64,000 bases of DNA, taken from assembly GCF_025145845.1 (NCBI RefSeq), contig NZ_CP102253.1, forward strand, positions 1,984,001 through 2,048,000, written 5' to 3'. The stretch comes from Alistipes shahii WAL 8301. Lineage in GTDB: Bacteria; Bacteroidota; Bacteroidia; Bacteroidales; Rikenellaceae. This document shows positions 24,651 through 33,154 of this stretch, piece by piece. A model generated the notes under the pieces. That model saw only the letters and a list, made by a program, of their open reading frames with translations. It was not told where the DNA came from and made no database searches. The translations under genes were made by a program, and so were the position numbers. Position 1 is the first letter of the stretch; every line of letters begins with the position of its first letter.

Positions 24651-24728
24651 TTTCGTGCAAATTTTTTTGCCGGGTCGGGATGCGCGCGCTCTTCGTCGGG
24701 GTTTGTCGGGGCAAAGATAGGAAAAAAT

Positions 24729-25526
24729 TTATTTCATCAGGCTCGACACCGGGTATTTAAGTCCCTTGTAGCCCGAAATGTAGGCGTTGATGCTGCCGAT
24801 CTTGACCGGCGATTCGATGTAGAGGGGGATTTTGTTGTCGTCGTCCGAAATCCAGATCGTGAAGATCGTGCCGTCGGTGAACGAGTAGCCTTCGGTCGTC
24901 CCTAACTGGCACTCGAACTTGAGCGTGCGGAAACGCCCCATGTTGCGGATCTTCTTGTTTTCGCGCCCCAGGTAGCGGTAGTGCAGGTGGCGGATGGTGT
25001 CTTGCAGGACCATTTGAAGCGTCGCCGGCTCACCGACGCGGAAATTCTCCGCTTGGGCCGACCGCAGGTTGAAGAAGAGCGCGATCGGGTCCATGCTCTC
25101 GGCCGTCAGGGTCATCTGCTTCTCGCTGAAGGGGTTTTTGCGGCTCCGCCAGCGGGTGTGGATGGTCGAGTCGGGCCAGATGTAGGTGTAGTAACTCTGG
25201 AAGGTGTAGTCGCCTTCGCGGATGTCGCTCTCGAAGCGCACGGGGCGCAGCGACGCGGTGTCGATCCACACGGTGTAGACATCCTCCAGGTTGAAGAACC
25301 AGCGGTAGGTGGGCAGCGTGCGCCCTGCGCCTTCGACCTTGTAGTAGGACTTGCCGTCGGCCGTATCTTCCGAGGTCTTGACCTCCACGGTCCCGACCTC
25401 CGTATTGGGGAACATCTTGGCCTTGTAGCTCACGCGGTAGAAGAGCTGTTCGCCCGGATGGTAGAGCTGCGCGGCGAGGGGCGAGAGGACGCCGAGCAGG
25501 AATATGGAGAATAGAAACCGTTTCAT
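24729..25526 (-). CDS. DUF3108 periplasmic protein
   Basis: 265 residues from Met 25526, with a signal peptide 1-19 ending SPLAAQ. The body is a run of beta strands matching DUF3108 (LFYRVSYKAK, VEVKTSE, WFFNLEDVYTVWID, IPLYIESPVKIGSINAYI), a family of exported proteins, probably beta-rich, of unknown role in Bacteroidetes. No catalytic motif is seen. It lies 43 bases after recG on the same strand and 115 bases ahead of the coiled-coil gene. Confidence 0.85.
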   Translation of the reverse strand: MKRFLFSIFLLGVLSPLAAQLYHPGEQLFYRVSYKAKMFPNTEVGTVEVKTSEDTADGKSYYKVEGAGRTLPTYRWFFNLEDVYTVWIDTASLRPVRFESDIREGDYTFQSYYTYIWPDSTIHTRWRSRKNPFSEKQMTLTAESMDPIALFFNLRSAQAENFRVGEPATLQMVLQDTIRHLHYRYLGRENKKIRNMGRFRTLKFECQLGTTEGYSFTDGTIFTIWISDDDNKIPLYIESPVKIGSINAYISGYKGLKYPVSSLMK

Positions 25527-25569
25527 CGGACAGGGTTTTAATGGGTTAACGTTTTTTCGGGACGGAATA

Positions 25570-27681
25570 TTACGAAATGCGTGAAAAATCAATCTCTTCG
25601 CGGCCCGAGTAGCGTCGCCGCAGAGCTTCGAGACCCCGGTTCTGCGGGTGCGCCAACGCCGGGTCCGCGGCGAGTATTTCTGCGGCCGCCTCGCGCGAGA
25701 CGGTGAGTATCTGCACGTCGGCCGTGGGGCTGGCGATCTTCAGATCAAATGCCATGCCGCTCTGCAACGTGCCGTTGATGTCCCCCGCGCCCCGCAGCTT
25801 GAGGTCAAGTTCCGCCAGGCGGAACCCGTCGTTGGTCTCGCACATCGCTTCGAGCCGCGCCCGCGACTCGCGCGAGAGTTTTTCGCCCGACATCAGGATG
25901 CAGTAGGACTGCTCGCCGCCGCGGCCCACGCGCCCGCGCAGCTGGTGGAGCTGCGAAAGCCCGAAACGCTCGGCCGACTCGATGACCATGACCGTCGCGT
26001 TGGGCACGTCGACGCCCACCTCGATCACCGACGTGGCCACGAGAATGTGGGCTTCGCCCTGTTTGAACTGGCGCATCGACTCCTCCTTGTCGGCGGGCTT
26101 CATCTTGCCGTGGCAGATCGCCGTGACGTACTGCGGCAGCGGGAAGTCGCGCGAGATGGCTTCGTAGCCGTCGGTGAGGTCCTTGTAGTCCATCGCCTCC
26201 GACTCCTTGATGAGCGGATAGACGACGTAGACCTGCCGCCCTTTGGCGATCTCCTGCCGCATGAAGCCGAACAATTTGAGCCGCGCGGCGTCGGTGTAGT
26301 GGAATGTCTTGATGGGCCGCCGTCCCGGAGGCAGCTCGTCGATCACCGACACGTCGAGATCGCCGTAGAGGGTCATCGCCAGCGTGCGGGGGATCGGCGT
26401 GGCGGTCATCACGAGGATATGGGGCGGCTGGAGGTTCTTGGTCCAGAGCCGCGCGCGCTGCTCGACGCCGAAGCGGTGCTGTTCGTCGATCACGACGAAG
26501 CCCAGGTTCGAGAACTGCACGCGGTCCTCGATCAGCGCGTGCGTGCCGATGAGTATGTCCACTTCGCCCGAGGCGATGCCTTCGAGCGAAGCCCGGCGTT
26601 CCCTGGCCTTCGAGGCGCCGGTCAGGACGGCCACCTTCACGTCCATTCCGTCGAGCATCTTGCAGACGGTGGCGTAGTGCTGGCGGGCGAGGATTTCCGT
26701 CGGGGCCATCATGCAGGCCTGGAAGCCGTTGTCCACCGCGAGCAGCATCGACATCAGCGCCACGAGGGTCTTGCCGCTGCCCACGTCGCCCTGAAGCAGG
26801 CGGTTCATCTGGAACCCCGTCACGGTGTCCCGGCGGATCTCCCTGATGACCCGTTTCTGCGCCCCGGTGAGCGGGAAGGGGAGTTTTTCGGTGTAGAAGG
26901 TGTTGAACACGCCCCCGACCCGGGTGAAGAGGAAGCCGTTGCTTTTCGCGAGGCGTTCGGTGCGCCGCTGCTGGATGTTGAGCTGTACGCCCAGCAGTTC
27001 GTCGAACTTCAGCCGGTACTGCGCTTGCCGCAGGGCCTCCTGCGATTGCGGGAAGTGGATATTGTAGATGGCGTCGCGCAGGCCGATCAGTCCGTACCGG
27101 GTGCGCACGGCCTCGGGAAGCGGGTCCGCGATGCGGTCCTTCACGAGCGTCCAGGCGTTGCAGATGATCTGGTACATGCCCTTCGCACCCAGCACATTGC
27201 CCAGCTTCTCGGTCGAGGGATAGATGCCCTGCATGCCGCTTTCGGCCTTGCGCGAGAGGGCCTGCTCCATGGTTTCCAGCTCGGGATGGGCGACCGACAG
27301 TTCGCCGCGGTAGAACGACGGGCGGCCGAAGACGAGGTATTCGCGTCCGACCTCGATCCGTTTCTCGATCCACTTGACGCCCTGAAACCACACCAGCTCG
27401 GCCTGTCCCGTGGGGTCCTGCGCGAAGGCCGTGAAGCGGCGTTTGCGCCCTGTTCCGGCATAGGCGACGCCCGTTATGCGGGCGCGGAACTGGACGTAGG
27501 ACAGGCCTGCGGCCTCGGTGATCTCCGAGATGCGGTAGATGCGTGTGCGGTCGATATAGCGGAACGGATAGTGGCTGAGCATGTCGCCCAGCGTGCGGAT
27601 GCCCAGCTCCCGTTCGAGGAGTTTTGCCCGGGCCTCGCCGACGCCCGCTACGAATTTGATGTCGTTATCGAGTGTATCCAC
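25570..27681 (-). CDS. recG: ATP-dependent DNA helicase RecG
   Basis: 703 residues, normal length. The N-terminal wedge/OB domain (FRARITGVAYAGTGRKRRFTAFAQD) is followed by SF2 helicase motifs: Walker A GDVGSGKT, motif II DEQHRFG, motif III TATPIPRTLA, then motifs V and VI (TSVIEVGVDVPNATVMVIE, QLRGRVGRG). RecG remodels stalled forks and Holliday junctions. The start codon lies only 4 bases from a CAAATATA (-7, minus strand) copy of the tandem repeat at 27686, so either the message is leaderless or the second copy at 27755 is the working promoter. Confidence 0.96.
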   Translation of the reverse strand: MDTLDNDIKFVAGVGEARAKLLERELGIRTLGDMLSHYPFRYIDRTRIYRISEITEAAGLSYVQFRARITGVAYAGTGRKRRFTAFAQDPTGQAELVWFQGVKWIEKRIEVGREYLVFGRPSFYRGELSVAHPELETMEQALSRKAESGMQGIYPSTEKLGNVLGAKGMYQIICNAWTLVKDRIADPLPEAVRTRYGLIGLRDAIYNIHFPQSQEALRQAQYRLKFDELLGVQLNIQQRRTERLAKSNGFLFTRVGGVFNTFYTEKLPFPLTGAQKRVIREIRRDTVTGFQMNRLLQGDVGSGKTLVALMSMLLAVDNGFQACMMAPTEILARQHYATVCKMLDGMDVKVAVLTGASKARERRASLEGIASGEVDILIGTHALIEDRVQFSNLGFVVIDEQHRFGVEQRARLWTKNLQPPHILVMTATPIPRTLAMTLYGDLDVSVIDELPPGRRPIKTFHYTDAARLKLFGFMRQEIAKGRQVYVVYPLIKESEAMDYKDLTDGYEAISRDFPLPQYVTAICHGKMKPADKEESMRQFKQGEAHILVATSVIEVGVDVPNATVMVIESAERFGLSQLHQLRGRVGRGGEQSYCILMSGEKLSRESRARLEAMCETNDGFRLAELDLKLRGAGDINGTLQSGMAFDLKIASPTADVQILTVSREAAAEILAADPALAHPQNRGLEALRRRYSGREEIDFSRIS

Positions 27682-27685
27682 CCGG

Positions 27686-27801
27686 CAAATATAGTGAAAG
27701 TAGAGCGCAATGCCAAACTTGTTTGGGCATTGCCGAGACGCATCCTATGTTCTGTAAATATAGTGAAAGCCGGGCGCAATGCCAAACTTGTTTGGGCATT
27801 G
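27686..27801 (-). repeat. tandem promoter-bearing repeat upstream of recG
   Basis: Two 46-base units at 27687-27732 and 27756-27801, 69 bases apart, differ at only a few positions. Each begins with a -7 element read on the minus strand (TATATTT) and ends with an inverted repeat (GCAATGCC AAACTTGTTT GGGCATTG). Confidence 0.8.
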
Positions 27802-27850
27802 GCGGGGTGCGTTTTTCCGTCCCGGGAGACGTGCTGGTCGGGAGCAGGGG

Positions 27851-28285
27851 CTACTCCTTCTCCTCGAGGGCGATGTCGACGCCCGATTTGGCGAATGCCC
27901 CTTGATCCCAGTCGCCGTCTCCTTTGGCCGTGCGTTCGGCCTCGGTGAATTCGATGTCGACGGTCTTTGCGGCGAAGTCGCCGCCGTTGGCCGGGCCGTC
28001 GGTGTCGGTGAAGGTGACTCTTGCCGTGTTGCCGACTCCCTTGCCCGAAAGATCATAGGTTCCGTCGGCTGCGGTCGTCGCCTCCGGTGTCGGCAGGTAG
28101 GCGTTGCTCCGGACCTCGATGCCCTTGATCGGCCGTCCGGCCTTGTCGGTCACCTTGCCCTTGATCTTGTAGTTGTTGTACGGGACCCCGTACATAGATA
28201 CCACCTTCGGTTGATCTTCCTCGTTGTTGCATGCCGTTGCAAATCCGAGCAGCGCGGCGGCTGCCAGCAGTAGTTTCTCTTTCAT
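27851..28285 (-). CDS. rSAM-associated lipoprotein, orphan
   Basis: 144 residues. A lipoprotein signal ends FATAC with Cys19. The body is one carboxypeptidase-regulatory-like beta sandwich with the family mark YGVPYNNYKIKGKVTD and a later DGTYDLSGKG. Members are usually encoded beside a radical SAM maturase with a SPASM domain; none is present within this window, so this copy is an orphan or has its partner elsewhere. Likely exported to the cell envelope. It ends about 50 bases from the tandem repeat. Confidence 0.75.
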   Translation of the reverse strand: MKEKLLLAAAALLGFATACNNEEDQPKVVSMYGVPYNNYKIKGKVTDKAGRPIKGIEVRSNAYLPTPEATTAADGTYDLSGKGVGNTARVTFTDTDGPANGGDFAAKTVDIEFTEAERTAKGDGDWDQGAFAKSGVDIALEEKE

Positions 28286-28349
28286 GGCGTTCGCATTTTA
28301 GAGATGTTCCGAAATATAACGATTATTTCGCCGTTCGCCAAATCGTTGC

Positions 28350-28357
28350 TATCTTTG
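28350..28357 (+). promoter_or_regulatory. -7 element TATCTTTG
   Basis: A perfect Bacteroidetes -7 element reading toward ispG, 246 bases before its ATG. It predicts a long leader that contains the structured segment below. Confidence 0.6.
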
Positions 28358-28457
28358 TACACTGTACCGGCTGTCGAGAGCGTTCATTTTGCCGCTGCTT
28401 CCTGAATCCGTTGCGGGGTGATAACGGCTCTCGGTAGTGGGAGGCGGTACGTTGTAC
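28358..28457 (+). ncRNA. structured leader or small RNA ahead of ispG, unknown family
   Basis: Directly after the -7 element, GTACACTGTACC (28358-28369) can pair with GGTACGTTGTAC (28445-28456) with two mismatches; inside, CGAGAGCGTT pairs with AACGGCTCTCG with one bulge, and CCGC with GCGG, making a 100-base rod with internal loops. It could be a small RNA or the ispG leader. I could not match it to a known riboswitch or to SRP RNA. The rest of 28286-28602 holds a CCCTCCCTGGGGGAGGG hairpin (near 28488) and CCGCC repeats. Confidence 0.45.
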
Positions 28458-28602
28458 TGCTGTCCGATGCGTACGCCATCTCCCTCCCTGGGGGAGGGCT
28501 GGGGTGGGGTCGGATTTGTAAACGTCGCCGAAGGCGGCGATAACGCCGCCCGACAGCGGAAAGTGATGTGAGAAAGTGCGTAATTACCTAATTGATAAAC
28601 CG

Positions 28603-30087
28603 ATGAATCTTTCGAAATTCATGCGCCGGACAACGTGCGAAGTGCGCATCGGGCGGACGACGATCGGCGGCGGGCATCCCGTCGCCTGCCAGTCGATGAC
28701 CAATACCGACACCAACGACACCGCCGCGAGCGTGGCCCAGATCGAGCGGATCGACCGCGCCGGGGGAAAGATCGTGCGCCTTACGGCGCAAGGACGGCGC
28801 GAAGGTGAAAATCTGGAAAACATCGTCCGGCAGCTGCGTGCCGACGGTTTCCGGACAGCCGTTGTGGCCGACATCCACTTCGTGCCCGAGGTCGCGGCCA
28901 TCGCCGCCAGGTATGTGGACAAGGTGCGTGTCAATCCGGGAAATTACCGCCTCGACCGCGGCGATCTTCAGTCGCTGATCGCGCAGTGCCGCGAGCGGGG
29001 CGTCGCCCTGCGCGTCGGCGTCAACCACGGGTCGCTGGCGAAGCGCGTCTTCGACGAGTGGGGCGACACGCCCCAGGGCATGGTGGTCTCGGCCATGGAG
29101 TTTTTGCGGGTGTGCCGGGAGTGCGATTTCGATCAGGTGGTGGTCTCGATGAAGTCGTCGAACACGCGCGTCATGGTCGCCGCCTACCGTCTGCTGGTCG
29201 AGGCGATGGATGCCGAAGATATGCACTATCCGATCCATCTGGGCGTCACCGAGGCCGGGAACGGCATCGAGGGGCGCGTGAAGAGCGCCGTGGGCATCGG
29301 GGCGCTGATGGCCGACGGCATCGGCGACACGATCCGCGTCTCGCTGACCGAGGCCCCCGAAAATGAAATCCCCGTGGCGCAGCTGTTGGTCGAACACTTT
29401 GCCGACCGTCCCGGCGAGTTCGAGGTGCTCCATCCCGAGCGTTACTTCCCGACCGAATACCGCCGCCGTTCGAAGGTGACGGTTCCCGTCGTGCACACCG
29501 AGCCGCTGGAGGGTTTCCGGGTGCTCGAAGCCCTTTCGGGCAACCCGACGGCCGAGTTGCGCGCCGCGATCCTGAATCTCGACATCCCCGACGAACCGGT
29601 GGTCGTGAAACGCCGCTACGAAGAGCGTTCGCTGGAGACGCTCGCCGTGAAGGCCGCCGCCGACCTGGGACCGCTGCTGCTCGACGGCCTGGCCGACGGC
29701 ATCTGGATCGACGCTCCGGGATTTGCCGAAAGCGAAATCCGCGACATCGAGCTGATGATCCTGCAAGCTGTGCGCGTGCGTTTTTCACACACCGAATACA
29801 TCGCCTGCCCTTCGTGCGGGCGCACGCTCTACGACATCGAGAAGGCCCTCGCCGACATCAAGGCCCGCACGTCGCACCTGAAAAACCTCCGCATCGGCGT
29901 GATGGGCTGCATCGTCAACGGTCCCGGCGAGATGGCCGACGCCGACTACGGCTACGTGGGCGCCGGACCGGGCCGCATCACCCTCTACAAGGGCCGCACG
30001 GTCGTCGAGCGCAACATTCCGCAGGAGGAGGCCCTCGACCGGCTGGTGGAGCTGATCAAAAAGAACGGGGACTGGACGCCCGCCTAA
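28603..30087 (+). CDS. ispG: IspG, (E)-4-hydroxy-3-methylbut-2-enyl diphosphate synthase
   Basis: 494 residues. The TIM barrel begins at GRTTIGGGHPVACQSMTNTDT; the insert (A*) domain found in plant, Chlamydia and Bacteroidetes enzymes spans about 280-390; the C-terminal domain carries the [4Fe-4S] cysteines in CPSCGR and GCIVNGPGE. It converts MEcPP to HMBPP in the MEP isoprenoid pathway. Relatives in Bacteroidales are often nearer 600 residues (from memory), so the insert is on the short side. ATG 28603 is preferred to the GTG at 28576, which adds nonconserved residues. Confidence 0.93.
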   Translation: MNLSKFMRRTTCEVRIGRTTIGGGHPVACQSMTNTDTNDTAASVAQIERIDRAGGKIVRLTAQGRREGENLENIVRQLRADGFRTAVVADIHFVPEVAAIAARYVDKVRVNPGNYRLDRGDLQSLIAQCRERGVALRVGVNHGSLAKRVFDEWGDTPQGMVVSAMEFLRVCRECDFDQVVVSMKSSNTRVMVAAYRLLVEAMDAEDMHYPIHLGVTEAGNGIEGRVKSAVGIGALMADGIGDTIRVSLTEAPENEIPVAQLLVEHFADRPGEFEVLHPERYFPTEYRRRSKVTVPVVHTEPLEGFRVLEALSGNPTAELRAAILNLDIPDEPVVVKRRYEERSLETLAVKAAADLGPLLLDGLADGIWIDAPGFAESEIRDIELMILQAVRVRFSHTEYIACPSCGRTLYDIEKALADIKARTSHLKNLRIGVMGCIVNGPGEMADADYGYVGAGPGRITLYKGRTVVERNIPQEEALDRLVELIKKNGDWTPA

Positions 30088-30335
30088 AATCCGCCGGCGT
30101 AAGACGCCGGTTTTAAGAGGCGGCAGGAAGCTTCGTTCTGCTTCCGCTCCTGTTCTGCGCTCACACGCATAAAAACGGTGTTTTGCGTCGGCAGGCCGCA
30201 GTTCCGTCCTGCGGAGGTCTGCTATTGCGCGTCGCTCCATAGCAAAGCCCTGCGCGCTGCCGCCCGCCCGAGAGGCGGGGTTCACCCGATTCGACCGCTT
30301 CGTTTCAGGTGATTTTTAATTTTGAATTTTTACTT

Positions 30336-30941
30336 ATGTCTACTATACTGCCTCTTGCATACCTTCCTTCGGTGGAGTATTTCACGCACCTCCTGCGCGG
30401 CGGCTGCGTCGTGGACCTCGGCGAGCACTTCGTGAAGCGTTCCGAACGCAACCGTGCGCGGATACTGGCCTCGGACGGCGTGATGGAGCTGACCGTGCAT
30501 GTCCGCAACGCCAACCGTCCCCGCCAGCCCGTGCGCGACGTGCGTCTCGACTATTCCAAACGCTGGCAGCACCAGCATTGGGGCGCGCTGGTGGCCTCCT
30601 ACCGCTCGTCGCCCTATTTCGATTTCTACGCCGGGCGGTTCGAGCCTTTCTACCGCCGGGAGTGGGAGTTTCTCGCCGATTACAATCTGGGTCTGCTGGA
30701 GGTGTTGTGTTCGCTGGCCGGAGTGCCGATGCCCGAACTCTCCCGGACGTATGTCGAGGCGGCCCCCGGAGACCTCGACCTGCGCCCCAAACGCAAAGAA
30801 GGCCTGGCGCTGATCGCCGAGCCTTATTTCCAGGTCTTCTCCGAAAGGATGCCTTTCGTCCCTAATTTGTCGTTTGCGGACCTGCTGTTCGCCGAAGGAC
30901 CTGCGTCCGTTTCGGTTTTAGGACGTTGCCGACAAGGATAG
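30336..30941 (+). CDS. WbqC-like family protein
   Basis: 201 residues. LPLAYLPSVEYF at the start, LTVHVRNANRPRQPVRDVRLDYSKRWQHQHW in the middle and PYFDFYAGRFEPFY are the conserved blocks of the WbqC family (PF08889), a cytoplasmic group linked to polysaccharide loci but without a proven reaction. Here it stands alone, not in a capsule locus. Its last 80 bases overlap the 3' end of the convergent GH2 gene. The 248 bases before it contain a CCGGCGT/ACGCCGG hairpin at 30094-30110 and nothing else I can name. Confidence 0.85.
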   Translation: MSTILPLAYLPSVEYFTHLLRGGCVVDLGEHFVKRSERNRARILASDGVMELTVHVRNANRPRQPVRDVRLDYSKRWQHQHWGALVASYRSSPYFDFYAGRFEPFYRREWEFLADYNLGLLEVLCSLAGVPMPELSRTYVEAAPGDLDLRPKRKEGLALIAEPYFQVFSERMPFVPNLSFADLLFAEGPASVSVLGRCRQG

Positions 30942-32895
30942 TCACGCTGTCGCGCAGATCCCCCGCCGCCACTTTCACCTCAATCATCCCGTGTATGGCC
31001 ACCGAATCGGACCGGTACTGGAAGGGGGCGTATTCGCTCATCGCCAGCGTGTCCCGGCCGACGATGAGCGTCGGCGTCCCGGCCGACGAGTAGACGCGGA
31101 ACGCCTGCTTCTCATAATCGCGCAGACGCCGCCGTTTGTCGACGATATGCAGCGTCGGCTCTGCGCCGTTCCACATCGCCTTGTACAGATAGTAGGCGTC
31201 CTTTTTCTCGCGGCGGTTGAGCGTCACGAGGCCTGCGCCGTTGATCCCGTAGGGACGGCGCGAGGAGCCGTAGTCGAACATGTTGTCGATCCACGCGCCC
31301 CAGAACAGCGAGTCGTTTTGCAGGTTTTTGGCATACTCCTCGTGGAAACGCGTCTGCTTCTCCTCGGGCATCCAGTTCGAACGAGGCTCGGACTGCGCCG
31401 TGTAGCTCTTGTGTCCGAGGAATCCGCTGCCGCCGTAGCAGACGCCCGAACGCAGGTGGGACCAGTTTTTTTGCAGCTGGTCGCGCCATACGATCACGTC
31501 ATCGGTCGAGCCGCGCCGCCAGCCGACGTCCTGCTGCCAGACGATCAGGTCGGTGATGAAATTGATGTCGCCGTTCTGGTCGCTGCAAGCGACCGTCGGG
31601 CGCGAGGGGTCCATCGTGCGGGCCGTCTCGTTCAGCCGCCGGATGTAGGGCGTCACGTCGTCGCCGCGCATCCAGAGACGCGAGAAGATACCCCACATCA
31701 CCACCGACGGGTGGTTGATGTTCTGGGCTACGATCTCCTGCAACTGGTCCAGTCCGTTCTGTTCGAAGGCGGGCGTGGCGAAATAGGAGACGTCGCCCAG
31801 GAACGACGAGCGGTGCAGCGGAGCGTCGATCCAGACGAGCATTCCCTGTTCGTCGCAACGGTCGTAGAGGTACTGCGCGTGCGGCATTACCGCCGAGCGC
31901 AGGGCGTTGGCTCCCATCGTGCGGATGATCCGCAGGTCGGCGTCGTAATCCTCCGGAGTCAGCGTGCCGCCCGAAAGGGCGTTGTCGTGGTAGAGCGTGA
32001 CGCCGCGGACGGGTGTGCGTTCTCCGTTGATCGTCAGCCCTTCGGCCGTGCTGGCTCCGATCGAGCGGAAGCCCGTGCGGACGGCGACGCGGTCGGTGAT
32101 GCTGTCCTCGCCGATGGAGGCCGTCACGGTGTAGAGCGCCGGGTCGCGCAGGCTCCACAGCGTCGGATTGTCCACCGAGAAGGCCACGGAGACGGGTTTG
32201 CCGTCGAGGCGCGCCTTCTGGCGTTTCGAGAAGACCCGCTCTCCCCGCGGACTGGTGATGTCGACGTTCAGCGTGCAGCTGTTGTCGCCCTTCGAGGTGA
32301 TGTGCACCTCGATCTCGCCCTCGACCTTTTCGGGACCGACCGTCTGCGGGTGTACGAGCACGCCGTCCGACCCGAGGTAGAGCGGCGAAATGGCCGTGCG
32401 CTCGGTGAGGATCAGTTCCGCCTCGCGGTAGATGCCGCCGTAGAGGTTCATGTCGGTCGAGGTGGGCAGCACGTCGTCGCGGCTGCTGTTGCTGACCACC
32501 ACGAGCATCGAGTTGTCGCTTCCGAAACGGATTTTGTCGGTGATTTCGAACGTGAAGGCCGTGGCGCCGCCGCGGTGCGTGCCGACGTGATAGCCGTTGA
32601 CGAAGAGGTCGGCGACCGACTGTACGCCGTAGAATTTCACGAAAAGGCGTTTCGAAGCCCATTCGACGGGGATATACATGCCGTTCTGGTAGCTGCCCGT
32701 GGTTTCGAGCCAGTAGCCCTGGGCCAGCGGATCGGTGTTCCAGCTGTGGGGCAGGGTTACGTGGCGGGCGTTGTCGGAGGTTTTCTCCGACTTGAAGAAA
32801 AAGCGCCACCCTTCGTTGATCGGGAAGACCTCGCGGGCGCTGGCCGTCATTGCGACGACGTTCAGCAGCAGGAGAATCGTTAGGTATCTTTTCAT
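30862..32895 (-). CDS. GH2-family protein lacking both catalytic glutamates
   Basis: 677 residues from Met 32895 with signal peptide 1-21. Order: sugar-binding jelly roll (INEGWRFF, HVTLPHSW), immunoglobulin-like domain, TIM barrel (GVTLYHDNALSG, then NHPSVVMW). The acid/base site, normally N-E after the W, reads GIFSRLWMRGDD, with Arg at the Glu position. The nucleophile site, normally SEYGAG, reads VCYGGSG, with Cys. The later HEEYAKNLQNDSLFWGAWIDNMFDYGS block is preserved. So it keeps the fold of a beta-galactosidase-like enzyme but should not hydrolyse by the usual mechanism; it may bind glycans. The C-terminal extensions of longer relatives are absent. Confidence 0.85.
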   Translation of the reverse strand: MKRYLTILLLLNVVAMTASAREVFPINEGWRFFFKSEKTSDNARHVTLPHSWNTDPLAQGYWLETTGSYQNGMYIPVEWASKRLFVKFYGVQSVADLFVNGYHVGTHRGGATAFTFEITDKIRFGSDNSMLVVVSNSSRDDVLPTSTDMNLYGGIYREAELILTERTAISPLYLGSDGVLVHPQTVGPEKVEGEIEVHITSKGDNSCTLNVDITSPRGERVFSKRQKARLDGKPVSVAFSVDNPTLWSLRDPALYTVTASIGEDSITDRVAVRTGFRSIGASTAEGLTINGERTPVRGVTLYHDNALSGGTLTPEDYDADLRIIRTMGANALRSAVMPHAQYLYDRCDEQGMLVWIDAPLHRSSFLGDVSYFATPAFEQNGLDQLQEIVAQNINHPSVVMWGIFSRLWMRGDDVTPYIRRLNETARTMDPSRPTVACSDQNGDINFITDLIVWQQDVGWRRGSTDDVIVWRDQLQKNWSHLRSGVCYGGSGFLGHKSYTAQSEPRSNWMPEEKQTRFHEEYAKNLQNDSLFWGAWIDNMFDYGSSRRPYGINGAGLVTLNRREKKDAYYLYKAMWNGAEPTLHIVDKRRRLRDYEKQAFRVYSSAGTPTLIVGRDTLAMSEYAPFQYRSDSVAIHGMIEVKVAAGDLRDSVTILVGNVLKPKRTQVLRRTAGPQTTN

Positions 32896-32923
32896 GGCAG
32901 AGCTGGTTAAATGCTGTATGATG

Positions 32924-33030
32924 CAAAGATAGTGCAAGCCGGGTGCAGAACCAAGCGTTGCTTGGGGTTTGCCGTGGCGCCGCCTATCCGTGCGGGGGTT
33001 TATCTTTGGCAAAGATAATACAAGCCGGGC
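32924..33030 (-). promoter_or_regulatory. two promoter-repeat copies upstream of GH2 gene
   Basis: CAAAGATAGTGCAAGCCGGG at 32924 and CAAAGATAATACAAGCCGGG at 33010 share 18 of 20 bases. Each gives TATCTTTG on the minus strand. The first would start transcription about 22 bases before the GH2 ATG. The second is half of TATCTTTGGCAAAGATA (33001-33017), so it could fire both ways. Confidence 0.6.
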
Positions 33031-33085
33031 TGAAAATCAAACTTATCTGTCTTTGCCGTTGCGTCGTTTGTGTTCCGAAGGGGAA

Positions 33086-33139
33086 ATGCCCGCCGGGCGC
33101 AAAGCCGGAACGGGGTCCGGTTTTACGCCCGGCGGGCAT
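33086..33139. repeat. 54-base inverted repeat with 23-bp arms
   Basis: ATGCCCGCCGGGCGCAAAGCC and its complement (33117-33139) pair with two mismatches around AACGGGGT. No T tract follows on either strand, so it is not an ordinary terminator. Confidence 0.75.
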
Positions 33140-33154
33140 CGGGGCGGCAGGTAC

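Noticed and set aside
28358..28457. SRP (4.5S) RNA on the minus strand
   Set aside because: The minus strand reads GGAAGCAGC, reminiscent of SRP domain IV, but the UCC-GGAA-GGA tip cannot form, and the only good promoter reads the other way. Left as an unknown structured RNA.
12280..30110. Short hairpins with CCGG arms near 3290, 12280 and 30094 as one repeat family
   Set aside because: Only the short GC stem is shared; the flanks differ and such hairpins are common in GC-rich intergenic DNA.
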